Program-made: the position numbers and the translations under genes
Notes under the pieces: model-generated
What the model saw: only the letters and a program-made list of their open reading frames with translations
Database searches by the model: none
Told to the model about the DNA's origin: nothing
Source: Candidatus Melainabacteria bacterium
GTDB lineage: Bacteria > Cyanobacteriota > Vampirovibrionia > Obscuribacterales > Obscuribacteraceae
Length of the DNA: 64,000 bases
Direction: 5' to 3'
NCBI GenBank assembly: GCA_003963305.1
Contig: RXJR01000001.1
Span: 186,001-250,000 of the forward strand
Shown here: positions 44,239 through 53,589 of the stretch, one piece after another
How positions within the stretch are numbered: the stretch's first letter is position 1
How the letters are laid out: the number at the start of each line of letters is the position of its first letter

Positions 44239-45708
44239 ATGTCGAAATCAAGAAAAATGCACTTTGCATCACTGGCAGCGCTTTCCCTGGCTCTGTTAGG
44301 AACGACGACACTAGCCTCAGAAAAGCCGGAATCAACCTCACCATTTTTTGCGAAACCATATTTGCAGCTCGGAAACCATCCACATCCAGGCACCACCGAA
44401 TCTGAAGACTTACTTTGGCTGAGCAAAGAAACGAAGAACTGGGCAGTTGATGTCAAACCGCATGAAAGCAAGACCTGGACGCCTGTCCGCAAACCGATAT
44501 CGCACCACCCGCTGGCTAATTCGTTGCAGCCAAATCTGGAAATTTTCAATTGCCCACTGACAGGACTGAAACCAGGAGAGTTATTCGATTACCGCGTCAC
44601 ACTGGACAAAAAAGAAGTTTTTTCTGCTACCGGACAAGCACGCAAAACCGCGAAACAACCGCTAAGCATCGTCATCTTCGGCGATTGCGCGTCAGGCACT
44701 AAATCACAACGAAAGATCGCCTACGAGTGCAGTAAAGCTCATCCGGATCTGATAGTGGTGCCAGGCGACATTGTCTACCAGTACGGATTGTTCCGAGAAT
44801 ACACGACGAAATTTTTTCCAGTCTATAATGCCGACGAAGCGAAACCCGATGTTGGCGCACCGCTGACGCGTTCGCACCTGTTTGTGCCGGTTCTAGGCAA
44901 CCACGATGTTGCATTTTTGCACACCAGCTTCAATACCGATTTGAATAAATTTCCTGACGCGTTAGCTTACTTCAGCCTGTGGTCCCAGCCTTTGAATGGG
45001 CCGCTCACCAGCCGTGGTGCCAAGTGCACTGTTCCGATTATTGGCAGCGAAGCGAATCAAGCAGCCTTTTTCAAAACCGCCGGACGCAATTTTCCAGTCA
45101 TGGCAAATTACTCCTTCGACTATGGAAACACACACTGGACTGTGCTTGACGGAAACTACTACATGGACTGGACTGACAGCAAACTTCGAGACTGGGTGAG
45201 AAAGGATATTGCCGGTGCCAAAAACGCGCGCTGGAAATTCGTTACTTTTCATCAACCCGGATTCAGCGATGATGTCGAACACTCAATGGAACAACGCATG
45301 CGTCTTCTTTCCGACATCTTCGAAGAAACCGGCGTCGATGTTGTCTGGGCCGGGCATGTGCATAACTACCAGCGGACATATCCGCTCTATTTCAAGGCAA
45401 ACCAGCACAAAGACGGCAAACCAATGCCCAATCCCGATGGCACAGTGCCAGGAACGTATAAGTTGGACAAAGAGTACAACGGAAAAACTATAACCAAACC
45501 CAAAGGTGTCATATACGTCGTCACTGGCGCCGGTGGTGCGCAACTTTATTCACAAAAACAACAGACCGACAAAACTGAATTCGTCTACAAATTCCACGGT
45601 GAAGTACACTCATATACGCATTGCGATATCAAAGGCGATACCATGATCGTGCGCCAGATAACAGCAGACGGCGCACCGCTGGACGAGTTCAAATTAACGA
45701 AGAACTAG
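44239..45708 (+). CDS. Exported metallophosphoesterase (purple acid phosphatase-like)
   Basis: The 489-aa protein (ATG 44239, Shine-Dalgarno GAGGAA) has a signal peptide ending near LLGTTTLASE. A fibronectin-like N-terminal domain (about 40-140) is followed by a calcineurin-like catalytic domain with FGDCASG, VPGDIVYQYG, GNHD, TFHQPGFS and AGHVHNYQRTYPL. These residues ligate the two metal ions. It should hydrolyse phosphate monoesters outside the cytoplasm. The substrate is unknown. Confidence 0.92.
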   Translation: MSKSRKMHFASLAALSLALLGTTTLASEKPESTSPFFAKPYLQLGNHPHPGTTESEDLLWLSKETKNWAVDVKPHESKTWTPVRKPISHHPLANSLQPNLEIFNCPLTGLKPGELFDYRVTLDKKEVFSATGQARKTAKQPLSIVIFGDCASGTKSQRKIAYECSKAHPDLIVVPGDIVYQYGLFREYTTKFFPVYNADEAKPDVGAPLTRSHLFVPVLGNHDVAFLHTSFNTDLNKFPDALAYFSLWSQPLNGPLTSRGAKCTVPIIGSEANQAAFFKTAGRNFPVMANYSFDYGNTHWTVLDGNYYMDWTDSKLRDWVRKDIAGAKNARWKFVTFHQPGFSDDVEHSMEQRMRLLSDIFEETGVDVVWAGHVHNYQRTYPLYFKANQHKDGKPMPNPDGTVPGTYKLDKEYNGKTITKPKGVIYVVTGAGGAQLYSQKQQTDKTEFVYKFHGEVHSYTHCDIKGDTMIVRQITADGAPLDEFKLTKN

Positions 45709-45755
45709 GATGTCACTATGGTAAGTTATTGCCCGTTACTGCAGATGGTGATCGA

Positions 45756-46088
45756 ATGAACTTTATCGATGTTTCGCGCTACTACACGCTATTTATGGCT
45801 ATTATTGTCGCGGCTGGCGGCGTCATGGGCTTTGTGAAAGCGCAGAGTAAAGCTTCTTTGATTGCAGGTGTGATCAGCGGTGTCATCCTCGGCGTTATCT
45901 TTGCGCTGTCTGGTGATCATCCGAAAGAAGCCATAATCGGTGCTTTTGTCACTTATTCGCTGCTGGATACTGTCTTTGCGATGAGATTGAAAAAGACCAG
46001 AAAGTTTATGCCCGCCGGGCTGATTTTGATTTTCTGCTTTATCGGGCAGGTAATCAGCGCCGTCGCCTTTGTTAATACGCCGGTCTAA
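45756..46088 (+). CDS. TMEM14/UPF0136-family small membrane protein
   Basis: From ATG 45756 the protein has 110 aa and four transmembrane helices with the family pattern GGVMGFVKAQSKASLIAGVISG and AMRLKKTRKFMPAG. The family occurs in cyanobacteria, plants and animals; its function in bacteria is unknown. It begins 47 bp after the phosphatase stop, possibly in the same transcript. Confidence 0.85.
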   Translation: MNFIDVSRYYTLFMAIIVAAGGVMGFVKAQSKASLIAGVISGVILGVIFALSGDHPKEAIIGAFVTYSLLDTVFAMRLKKTRKFMPAGLILIFCFIGQVISAVAFVNTPV

Positions 46089-46117
46089 CTGGTTTAGCAG
46101 GTTAAAGGCTTAAGGGC

Positions 46118-49100
46118 TTAAGACGCGACACTTTCTACTTCCAGCTCTTCTTTCTTCCGAGATTTTTTGCCGAAAACGAGAGCGTAGACGGCTGGTAATA
46201 CAAGCAGAGTCAACACGGTGGAACTGCACAGTCCACCAATGACAACGGTTGCCAGCGGTTTCTGAACCTCAGCGCCTGCGCCCTGTGAAATTGCCATCGG
46301 CAGAAATCCCAGCGACGCCACCATTGCCGTCATCAGAACCGGTCGCAGACGGGTTTCAACACTCTTACGCAGCGCCGTCAGGACGTCATCACCGTCTGCA
46401 ATCGACCTGTTGACGGCAGATATAAGCACAAGTCCATTTAAGACGGCAACACCAAACAATGCCACGAAACCAATCGTGGCCGGCACGCTCAGATACATTC
46501 CCCTCGTCCAGAGCGCCAGAATGCCGCCAATCAATGCGAAAGGAACATTCAACAACACGATCAGCGCTTCTTTGATCGATCCGAAAGTAAAAGTCAGCAA
46601 GACAAAGATAATCAGAATTGAAATTGGTACCACGTATGAGAGCCGCTTCATTGCCCGCTCCTGATTCTCAAATTGCCCGCCCCAGGTCATGTAATAGCCG
46701 GGCTTCAATTTGAGCTGCTCGTTCAGTTTCTGCTGGCACTCAGCCACAAACGAACCGACGTCTCGACCGCGCACGTTGCACTGCACGACAATGCGACGCT
46801 GTCCAAACTCTCGATTGACGAGTTCCATGCCTTGCTCCATACGGATTTCGGCAAGTTGACTGAGCGGTATTCTCTGACCGTTGGCGGCTTCGACCAGCAA
46901 GTCGCCGACATTCGCAGGCTCCAGATTACTGCCTTTAGGAAGTTTGACGCGCAGGTCGAAACGCTTACGCCCATTCAACACCTGCGAAACAGGCGTTCCA
47001 ATAATGGCTGTTTCAGAAATTTGCCTGATGTCATCGACATTTATTCCGTACCGAGCCAACTTGTTTCTATCCGGAATAATGAGAATCTGTGCCGTTCCGA
47101 AAACCCGCTCTACCTGCAGGTCAGTCGCGCCTTTGACGGACCCTACTATTGTTTGAATAGCCGCGGCTTCCTGCTGCAAGTAGTCCATATCGTCACCGAA
47201 AAGCTTCACTGCCACGTCGGCGCGAACTCCAGAAACGAGCTCGTCTACTCGCATGGCAATCGGTTGCGTAAAGTTGAACTGGGCACCAACGATTTGCGAT
47301 TCGAGCATTTTGCGAATATCCGAGGTAATGGATTCCTTCGTTACGCCCGCCCTCCACTCTTTCTTCGGCTTCAAACTGACATATACATCAGAAGCGTAGA
47401 CTCCCATCGGGTCGGTAGCAAGATCAGGTCTGCCGGTACGGGACACACACGTCTTCACTTCAGGAACCTGCTTGATCAGCGATTCGACATGAGTAGCTAC
47501 TTCAAGCTGACCTTGCAACGAAATGCTGGGAACGTTCTTCAGTTCAACTAATATGTCGCCTTCATCCAGCTTAGGAACGAATTCCGTCCCCAGGAAAGGA
47601 ACAGATGCAAGCGTGGCACAGAGAGCCACCGTAGCCAATGATATAGTGAGCAGTCGGTGCTTGAGGACCAGGTCAAAAAGCATCAAATATGGTGGCGTTA
47701 CAACCTTGAGAATAATACTCTCTCGCTCGACAACCCTGTTTGGCAGCAAGAGACTGCACAAAACAGGAACAAGAACCAACGATATGAGCAGAGAGCCTAA
47801 CAGTGCCGAACAAACGGTAATTACCATCGGCGCAAACATCTTGTACTCCATGCCCTCAAGGCACAGAATCGGTAAATAGACGACTCCAATTATCAAAATC
47901 CCAAACAGAATGGGACGGCAAACCTGCCTCACCGATACCTGTATCACCTCATTTTTGGTGGCATTACCGGCATGGCTCATGTTGCGCATGATATTTTCGA
48001 CCATCACAATCGAACCATCCACAATCATTCCAAAATCGATCGCCCCAAGACTCATGATATTAGCTGTGATACCAAGCCAACGCATACCAATAAATGAAAA
48101 TGTCATAGACAAGGGAATGGCTAGCGCAACTATCAATGCAGCCCGCAAGTTGCCAACCATAAGCAAAAGCACTGCTATTACAAGAAAACCGCCTTCCAGC
48201 AAGTTGCTGCGCACGGTTTCGATTGTTTGCTCCACGAGACCGGATTGATCGTAAAAAGGTCTGAGCGAAATACCCTCTGGTAGCGTCTTCTGCACTTCAC
48301 GAATTTTGTCTTTGACACGCGCGATCACGTCTCGGCTGTTTTCGCCTTTTAGCATCATGACCAGCCCGACTATCGCCTCACCCTCGCCATCTTTGGTGGA
48401 AGCGCCCTGACGCAGCGCATTGCCATGCGCTACGGTGGCGACGTTCTGGAGCAAGACGGGAACTCCCTGCTTGCGTTTGACGATGATGTTTGCAATGTTG
48501 TCTATCGAATTGACTCTGCCTATTCCGCGTACAACGTACTGCTCCTTTTCATGATTGATGATTCCGGCGCCGAAATTTTCGTTATTTTGCCGAATCGCAT
48601 TGAAGACGTCTTGCACGGTCAAGTTGTACTGCTGCAGCCTGGTCGGCTCAACCGTAACGACATACTCATCTGTATATCCGCCCCAGGTATTGACTTCAGC
48701 TACACCTGGTACGGTGCGCAGTTGATACTTGATGTCGAAATCATGCAAAGTCTTCAAGTCGGTCAAAGATCTATCGGCACCAGATACGGTGTACTGAAAG
48801 ATCTCGCCCATAGCTGTGCTTGTCGGACCCAACTGCGGAGAACAATCGGGCGGAATACGCGAGCGAGCCGTTTGCATGCGCTCAAAGACAATTTGTCTGG
48901 CAAAGTAAATATCCACGTTGTCTTTGAAGACCACAGTCACAACAGACAGTCCATATTTAGAAAGCGAACGAATCTGTACAATGTTAGGCAGACCATTCAT
49001 AATCGATTCCATTGGAATCGTTACCAGTTGCTCCACTTCGAGCGGTCCCATAGCTGGAGCTTCAGTTATTATCTGCACCTGATTGTTAGCGAGATCAGGA

Positions 49101-49213
49101 AATGCATCGATCGGAAGGTTAAGCAGCGCATAGACTCCAGCGGCAAAGAAGCCTATGAAAACAAGACAAACAGCGAGTCTAAATCTTGTCAGCTTAGCGA
49201 AAAATTCTTCCAT
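46118..49213 (-). CDS. czcA: Heavy-metal RND efflux transporter (CzcA/CusA-like)
   Basis: The 1031-aa protein has the size and layout of the HME-RND pumps: twelve transmembrane helices, two large periplasmic loops and a first helix ending in the LLNLPIDAFPDL motif. Other family motifs are the GAIDFGMIVDGSIVMVEN helix and FLGTEFVPKLDEGD. Such pumps export Co/Zn/Cd or Cu/Ag; the specificity cannot be read with confidence. It starts 4 nt after the adaptor stop. No outer-membrane factor is encoded in the window. Confidence 0.94.
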   Translation of the reverse strand: MEEFFAKLTRFRLAVCLVFIGFFAAGVYALLNLPIDAFPDLANNQVQIITEAPAMGPLEVEQLVTIPMESIMNGLPNIVQIRSLSKYGLSVVTVVFKDNVDIYFARQIVFERMQTARSRIPPDCSPQLGPTSTAMGEIFQYTVSGADRSLTDLKTLHDFDIKYQLRTVPGVAEVNTWGGYTDEYVVTVEPTRLQQYNLTVQDVFNAIRQNNENFGAGIINHEKEQYVVRGIGRVNSIDNIANIIVKRKQGVPVLLQNVATVAHGNALRQGASTKDGEGEAIVGLVMMLKGENSRDVIARVKDKIREVQKTLPEGISLRPFYDQSGLVEQTIETVRSNLLEGGFLVIAVLLLMVGNLRAALIVALAIPLSMTFSFIGMRWLGITANIMSLGAIDFGMIVDGSIVMVENIMRNMSHAGNATKNEVIQVSVRQVCRPILFGILIIGVVYLPILCLEGMEYKMFAPMVITVCSALLGSLLISLVLVPVLCSLLLPNRVVERESIILKVVTPPYLMLFDLVLKHRLLTISLATVALCATLASVPFLGTEFVPKLDEGDILVELKNVPSISLQGQLEVATHVESLIKQVPEVKTCVSRTGRPDLATDPMGVYASDVYVSLKPKKEWRAGVTKESITSDIRKMLESQIVGAQFNFTQPIAMRVDELVSGVRADVAVKLFGDDMDYLQQEAAAIQTIVGSVKGATDLQVERVFGTAQILIIPDRNKLARYGINVDDIRQISETAIIGTPVSQVLNGRKRFDLRVKLPKGSNLEPANVGDLLVEAANGQRIPLSQLAEIRMEQGMELVNREFGQRRIVVQCNVRGRDVGSFVAECQQKLNEQLKLKPGYYMTWGGQFENQERAMKRLSYVVPISILIIFVLLTFTFGSIKEALIVLLNVPFALIGGILALWTRGMYLSVPATIGFVALFGVAVLNGLVLISAVNRSIADGDDVLTALRKSVETRLRPVLMTAMVASLGFLPMAISQGAGAEVQKPLATVVIGGLCSSTVLTLLVLPAVYALVFGKKSRKKEELEVESVAS

Positions 49214-49217
49214 TAAC

Positions 49218-50459
49218 CTAGTCGCTCTCCCCGATGCTGCCCTTCAGCATTTCCGCTTTCAGCGTCAGAGCACCGGCAGTAACGACACGCTCACCAACGG
49301 AGAGTCCTGATTTGACCAGGTATCCATCCATAATGCGCTGGCCGAGTTCAATTCTTCGTTTCACATAGTTACCGCTTCCACGGTCTATAAAGACAAAACT
49401 TTCGTTGTTGAACTGCTGCAAAGCGCTGTCAGGAACATAGGCGGCACGCGAGGAATTCTGGGTGATTATGTCGACCTGTCCGAACATTCCCGGTTTGAGT
49501 AGCATACCGGGATTGGTGAGCACAGCACGGGCAACAAATGTTTTGTTATCACCGGCCTGCGGTTGAATGTAGCTGATGTGACCGGTAACAGTCTTGCCGG
49601 GCAAACTGTCACTTCGAAATTGCACCGTTTGCCCAATCTGCACCTTACCGATGTCCTTATCGAAGACATTGATATCGAGCCAGACCGTAGACAGATCCGC
49701 CACTACATACAGTGGCTTAGTGGTATCGACAACATCTCCCAGGGTGATGCTCTTTTCGATGATCACACCAGCCTTGGGCGACCGAAGTGGGCTCGCCGAC
49801 GGCATGTGTCGGATATCTTCAGCTTCACTGAGCTGCACGCCATATTGTTTCAAGAGTGCTCTCGTCTCAGAGTTTATGTGAATTACGTGTTCCTTCAAAC
49901 CCTGCAACTCAATCTGAATCATGTCTCGTGCATTCTGCGCGGCAAGTACATCTTTCATCGGCGCAATGCCTTCTTTATTCAGCTGGTTGACTCGGTCAAG
50001 CGTCTTGTCTGCTAGAGCCAGTCTTGCCTGAGCTTGCCTCTGCTCAACTTCGTTCTGGTGCAGCTGGTGCATGTAGTCGCCCGCGACGCGGGTTACTTCA
50101 GGGTTTTGCACCTGTGCCATCACCTGCCCGGCTTTGATGTAATCACCGAGATTAGCTTTGTCTGCGACAACACGCCCTGTTACCATGCAACTGATGTGAA
50201 AAACGTTCGGCTCGGCGGCTTTGATCTCACCGGTAGTTCGTATCTGAGTGCTACCGGGTTCTGAGAATATCAATGAAGACTTGATACCTGAAAGCTCAGC
50301 AGCTTTCGGATTTATAGTCACCGCAGTGCCGGTAACACCAGGCTTCGTGCTTCTGGGCAAAACTTCAGAGGATATGGCATGGCGCTCACAACCGTGCAAA
50401 AACATAGCTGCAAAAAGAATCAGAGATATATTTGTTGGGTTCGGTTTGTTCGCTGCCAT
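49218..50459 (-). CDS. czcB: RND efflux periplasmic adaptor lipoprotein (CzcB/CusB-like)
   Basis: The 413-aa protein has a lipobox (FLHGC, Cys24). The membrane-fusion-protein layout follows: a barrel-sandwich half, an alpha-helical hairpin (YMHQLHQNEVEQRQAQARLA...), the second half RSPKAGVIIEKSITLGDVVD, and a beta-barrel with QTVQFRSDSLPGKTVTGHISYI. It links the inner-membrane pump to an outer-membrane channel. It forms an operon with the pump. Confidence 0.92.
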   Translation of the reverse strand: MAANKPNPTNISLILFAAMFLHGCERHAISSEVLPRSTKPGVTGTAVTINPKAAELSGIKSSLIFSEPGSTQIRTTGEIKAAEPNVFHISCMVTGRVVADKANLGDYIKAGQVMAQVQNPEVTRVAGDYMHQLHQNEVEQRQAQARLALADKTLDRVNQLNKEGIAPMKDVLAAQNARDMIQIELQGLKEHVIHINSETRALLKQYGVQLSEAEDIRHMPSASPLRSPKAGVIIEKSITLGDVVDTTKPLYVVADLSTVWLDINVFDKDIGKVQIGQTVQFRSDSLPGKTVTGHISYIQPQAGDNKTFVARAVLTNPGMLLKPGMFGQVDIITQNSSRAAYVPDSALQQFNNESFVFIDRGSGNYVKRRIELGQRIMDGYLVKSGLSVGERVVTAGALTLKAEMLKGSIGESD

Positions 50460-50558
50460 AAGTTCAGTCCGCTAACGCTATGCTAGCGCTGACTGAGAGA
50501 AATAGCCAGCAATTGCGAATTATTCTCGGACACCTGGCGTTACAGCGTGGAACGCACA

Positions 50559-50657
50559 CGCCGCACGGACGCATGCGATCTCCATGCGATTTTTATGGCA
50601 CGCGAGACGCGTGCGCTCCATGTGTTTATGAGGACGCTTGCGCTCCGTGCTTCTTAT
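50559..50657. repeat. REP-like palindromic element in three degenerate copies
   Basis: The best copy is GCACGCG-AGA-CGCGTGC (50598-50614) followed by GCTCCATG. A weaker one precedes it (50562-50590) and another follows (50631-50657). The TAA stop of the aminotransferase (50654-50656, minus strand) is inside the third copy. A related copy is at 55805. Confidence 0.8.
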
Positions 50658-51832
50658 GCGTGCTTCAGCTTTAGAAGACGCTCGCGCCCGGCTTGCAGAG
50701 TAGCCATCTGGCGGCTGAAACAGAAGCGCACATAGTTTCTGCCGGTCGGAGCTGAAGGTCCGAAGAAGCTCGCCCCTGGCACGACTGCGACCCCAAGATT
50801 TTCCACGAGATGTCGCGTGAAATGGAGATCGTTATCATAACCAAAACCACTAATATCGCAGAACGCATAATAAGCACCCTTCGGTTTGAAGTACGGAATG
50901 CCTACCATATCCAGCGTTTCGAGCATATATTGTCGACTCTCGGTGTACTCGGTTTCGAGCCCCTTGTAATAGCTCTCCGGCATTTGCAAAGCTGTTACGC
51001 CAGCTCGCTGCAAAGGCGCAGGTGATCCCACAGTCAAGAAATCGTGAACCTTACGAATCGGCAGAGTCAGTTCTTTGTTGGCAATAGCCCAGCCTACTCT
51101 CCAGCCCGTGACGCTATATGTTTTGGATAAGCTGTTAATCGTGACAGTCAAATCTTCCATGCCGGGGAATGAGCCGATCGCATAATGCTTGGCGCCGTCG
51201 TACAAAATATGCTCATAAATTTCATCGGTAATAGCTAGCACGCCCCACTTTTGACAAAGTTTCGCAATTGCCTGCAACTCTTCCTTTGAAAAAACTTTTC
51301 CAGTCGGATTATGCGGTGTATTCAAAATGATGGCGCGCGTCTTGTCGTTAAAGGCTTTCTCCAGCTCAGCCAAATCGAAATCCCAATTTGGAGGATGCAT
51401 GGAAACATACTTCGGAGTGGCACCAGATAAGATGGCATCAGGTCCATAATTTTCGTAGAACGGCTCGAAGACGATCACTTCGTCACCAGGATCGACGAGC
51501 GCCAGCATGGTTGCCACCATCGCTTCGGTCGCACCGCACGTGACAGTAATCTCGCTATCTGGATCGACATTCATTCCCGAATAAGTTTTCGTCTTTTCCG
51601 CTATCGCCTGCCGAAGAAGCGCATCGCCCCAGGTAACCGCGTATTGATTAATGTTGTCATTAAGAGCTTGTGCTCCAGCCACCTTAAGTTCCGGCGGGCA
51701 AGGGAAATCAGGCAGTCCTTGCGCCAGATTGACAGCCTTGTGCTTTGCAGCCAGCCTGGACATCTCACGAATCACTGACTCTTGAAACTGGCTTGCTTTG
51801 GCGGACGCGATTTTCGAGATTTGCGACTGCAT
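50654..51832 (-). CDS. Class I/II PLP aminotransferase
   Basis: The 392-aa protein has NLAQGLPDFPCPPELK, TCGATEAMVATMLAL, NTPHNPTGKV, ITDEIYEHILYDG and the PLP lysine in SLSKTYSVTGWRVGW (Lys237). It most resembles the kynurenine/methionine/aspartate-type aminotransferases of the YbdL group. The substrate is not certain. It follows the TPR gene by 38 bp on the same strand. Confidence 0.93.
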   Translation of the reverse strand: MQSQISKIASAKASQFQESVIREMSRLAAKHKAVNLAQGLPDFPCPPELKVAGAQALNDNINQYAVTWGDALLRQAIAEKTKTYSGMNVDPDSEITVTCGATEAMVATMLALVDPGDEVIVFEPFYENYGPDAILSGATPKYVSMHPPNWDFDLAELEKAFNDKTRAIILNTPHNPTGKVFSKEELQAIAKLCQKWGVLAITDEIYEHILYDGAKHYAIGSFPGMEDLTVTINSLSKTYSVTGWRVGWAIANKELTLPIRKVHDFLTVGSPAPLQRAGVTALQMPESYYKGLETEYTESRQYMLETLDMVGIPYFKPKGAYYAFCDISGFGYDNDLHFTRHLVENLGVAVVPGASFFGPSAPTGRNYVRFCFSRQMATLQAGRERLLKLKHA

Positions 51833-51870
51833 CGATCAGCTCCTTAAGGTGTTGAGCTGACAAGTCTAGC

Positions 51871-52851
51871 TCAAATCGAGTTCAAAAACTCAATTAAGGT
51901 TTTCAACGACTGCGCGGCATGATCGTCAGGATCGAGTCGCAGAGCTTTATCGACGCAACTTTGCGCTTCACGCACTTCGAGAACGGCAGCCCGCGCTCGT
52001 GCCAGATGCAGCCAGGCATTCAAATAATTGTCATTGATATCGATTGCTTTGGACAAAATATCCTTGGCGTTGCTGATTTTCCCCTGCTGAATGTAGACTG
52101 CGCCCAGATTGCCGTACGGCCATTCAAAATCAGGATAATCTTTGATCAAGTCCTGGAAGATTTTTTTCGCTTCTTCCAACTCGCCCCGCACAAACAGACT
52201 GTGCCCCCAGATGTTTTTCTTGACGGCATGATGCGGCACCGGATGTCGCGGAATCTTAGTGCGCAAAAAACGCAACGCCTTCGGACCTACGTCAACAGGG
52301 TCGACTTCATTTGCCATCAACAATGCGTCTCTGGCTTGCTCCGTCCAACCCATAGACTTGTACTGATTAGCGATACGCAAATATTCATCGGCAGACAGCC
52401 CCTGAGGCACATCTCTGGTCGGAAGACCGAGAGCAGGCAAGAGCAACTCCTCCACAGCCCTGTTGATCGCATCTGTCGCTTGCTCCGTCCAAATTTTCAG
52501 AGCGTTCTGCAAATCATTTTTGACTTCGTTTATCGGCTCAAATTCGTTGAGCGCCTGATCTGCAAAGTTAGCCGCCTGCTGCATCGCCTCGAACGCACCG
52601 CGAACGACTTCGTTTGCCTGATCGCCGATTTCCATAGTCGTCTCGACGATACCGAGCATCATGCCGAGCTTTTTGTACTCTTCGTCGCTGAGCCCTTCGA
52701 TCTGGCGCTTCTTCATAGGATTGCCGCCTTCCATAGCCTTCTTGGCGGCGATAACCATCTGCTTTTTCCAATTCATAAGCAGATACTGAATACTTAACTT
52801 CAAGTACTCATCAGCTGACAATCCTGGAGGCACATCTCTGGCGGGAAGCAT
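51871..52851 (-). CDS. TPR protein with internal duplication
   Basis: The 326-aa protein has TPR-like repeats in its C-terminal half (NLGAVYIQQGKISNAKDILSKAI, LARARAAVLEVREAQSCVDKALRLDPDD). The first 30 residues (LPARDVPPGLSADEYLKLSIQY) recur at about 147-165 (LPTRDVPQGLSADEYLRIANQY), so the protein contains a duplicated module. It is cytoplasmic. It is divergent from the PP2C-like gene with 93 bp between them, upstream of the aminotransferase, and could share a pathway with either. Confidence 0.8.
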   Translation of the reverse strand: MLPARDVPPGLSADEYLKLSIQYLLMNWKKQMVIAAKKAMEGGNPMKKRQIEGLSDEEYKKLGMMLGIVETTMEIGDQANEVVRGAFEAMQQAANFADQALNEFEPINEVKNDLQNALKIWTEQATDAINRAVEELLLPALGLPTRDVPQGLSADEYLRIANQYKSMGWTEQARDALLMANEVDPVDVGPKALRFLRTKIPRHPVPHHAVKKNIWGHSLFVRGELEEAKKIFQDLIKDYPDFEWPYGNLGAVYIQQGKISNAKDILSKAIDINDNYLNAWLHLARARAAVLEVREAQSCVDKALRLDPDDHAAQSLKTLIEFLNSI

Positions 52852-52944
52852 TGCGTCGTCCTAAGCGTTACCGCGGCAAAGTTAATTGGAATGATAACAC
52901 TAAAGACAGCGCTATGCGCATTTACTACAGCAAGGAACACAACC

Positions 52945-53589
52945 ATGAGTATGCAAATGACACCCGTCCAGGCGCCACAGACACAGGCGTCGGTGGTGGA
53001 ATGGGCGATTGGACGTCGCTCAAGAGACGTAGACCAACTAACCTCACTTACATCGGTCGTAAAATCGACACCCAGTGGCTTTCTGATTGCAGTAATCGAC
53101 GCCACACAAGACGGGAAGCCCGGCTGCAGTGCTGCTAAAGCGGCTGCAGAAATTTTCGAGGGCTACACCCACCACACTTTAGTAGACCTGTTCAATCGTG
53201 CCGATCGCTGCTCCAAGGAAACCGGCGGATGCTCAATCAGCGCGACGATTTTCAATACTTCCTACCACACAGCCACATGGTTTGGAGTAGGCAACGTGCA
53301 GGGTTATCTGCATCACCGCAGCCCTTCAGCCACTCCACGCTACCAGTGGCTGAAGCTGCAGCAAGGATTTGTCGGCGACAATCGCTTCCAGATTCGCGAG
53401 ATCACGAACCCCGTCAAGTATGGCGACCTGCTCATTCTCGCGACTTCCGGTATAAGACCCGACTTCGCAGCCGAGCTGCCAATCGAAGGCAAGCCTCGCA
53501 TCGTCGCAGACAGTCTACTGGCGGGTTACGCAAGAGAAGAGGACGATGCATTGATGCTCGTCACTCGTTATCTCGGTGGAACGATGTGA
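52945..53589 (+). CDS. PP2C/RsbX-like phosphatase-fold protein
   Basis: I start at ATG 52945, with AAGGAA 9 nt upstream (214 aa). The fold is that of short SpoIIE/RsbX phosphatases: FLIAVIDATQDGKPGCSAAKAA, GGCSISATIFNTSYHTATWFGVGNVQGYLHHR, and VKYGDLLILATSGIRPDF. Two canonical positions differ: the first motif is DATQDG rather than DGxGHG, and the last has TSG where TDG carries a metal-binding Asp. The catalytic competence is uncertain. It overlaps the convergent SpoIID gene by 29 nt. Confidence 0.75.
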   Translation: MSMQMTPVQAPQTQASVVEWAIGRRSRDVDQLTSLTSVVKSTPSGFLIAVIDATQDGKPGCSAAKAAAEIFEGYTHHTLVDLFNRADRCSKETGGCSISATIFNTSYHTATWFGVGNVQGYLHHRSPSATPRYQWLKLQQGFVGDNRFQIREITNPVKYGDLLILATSGIRPDFAAELPIEGKPRIVADSLLAGYAREEDDALMLVTRYLGGTM

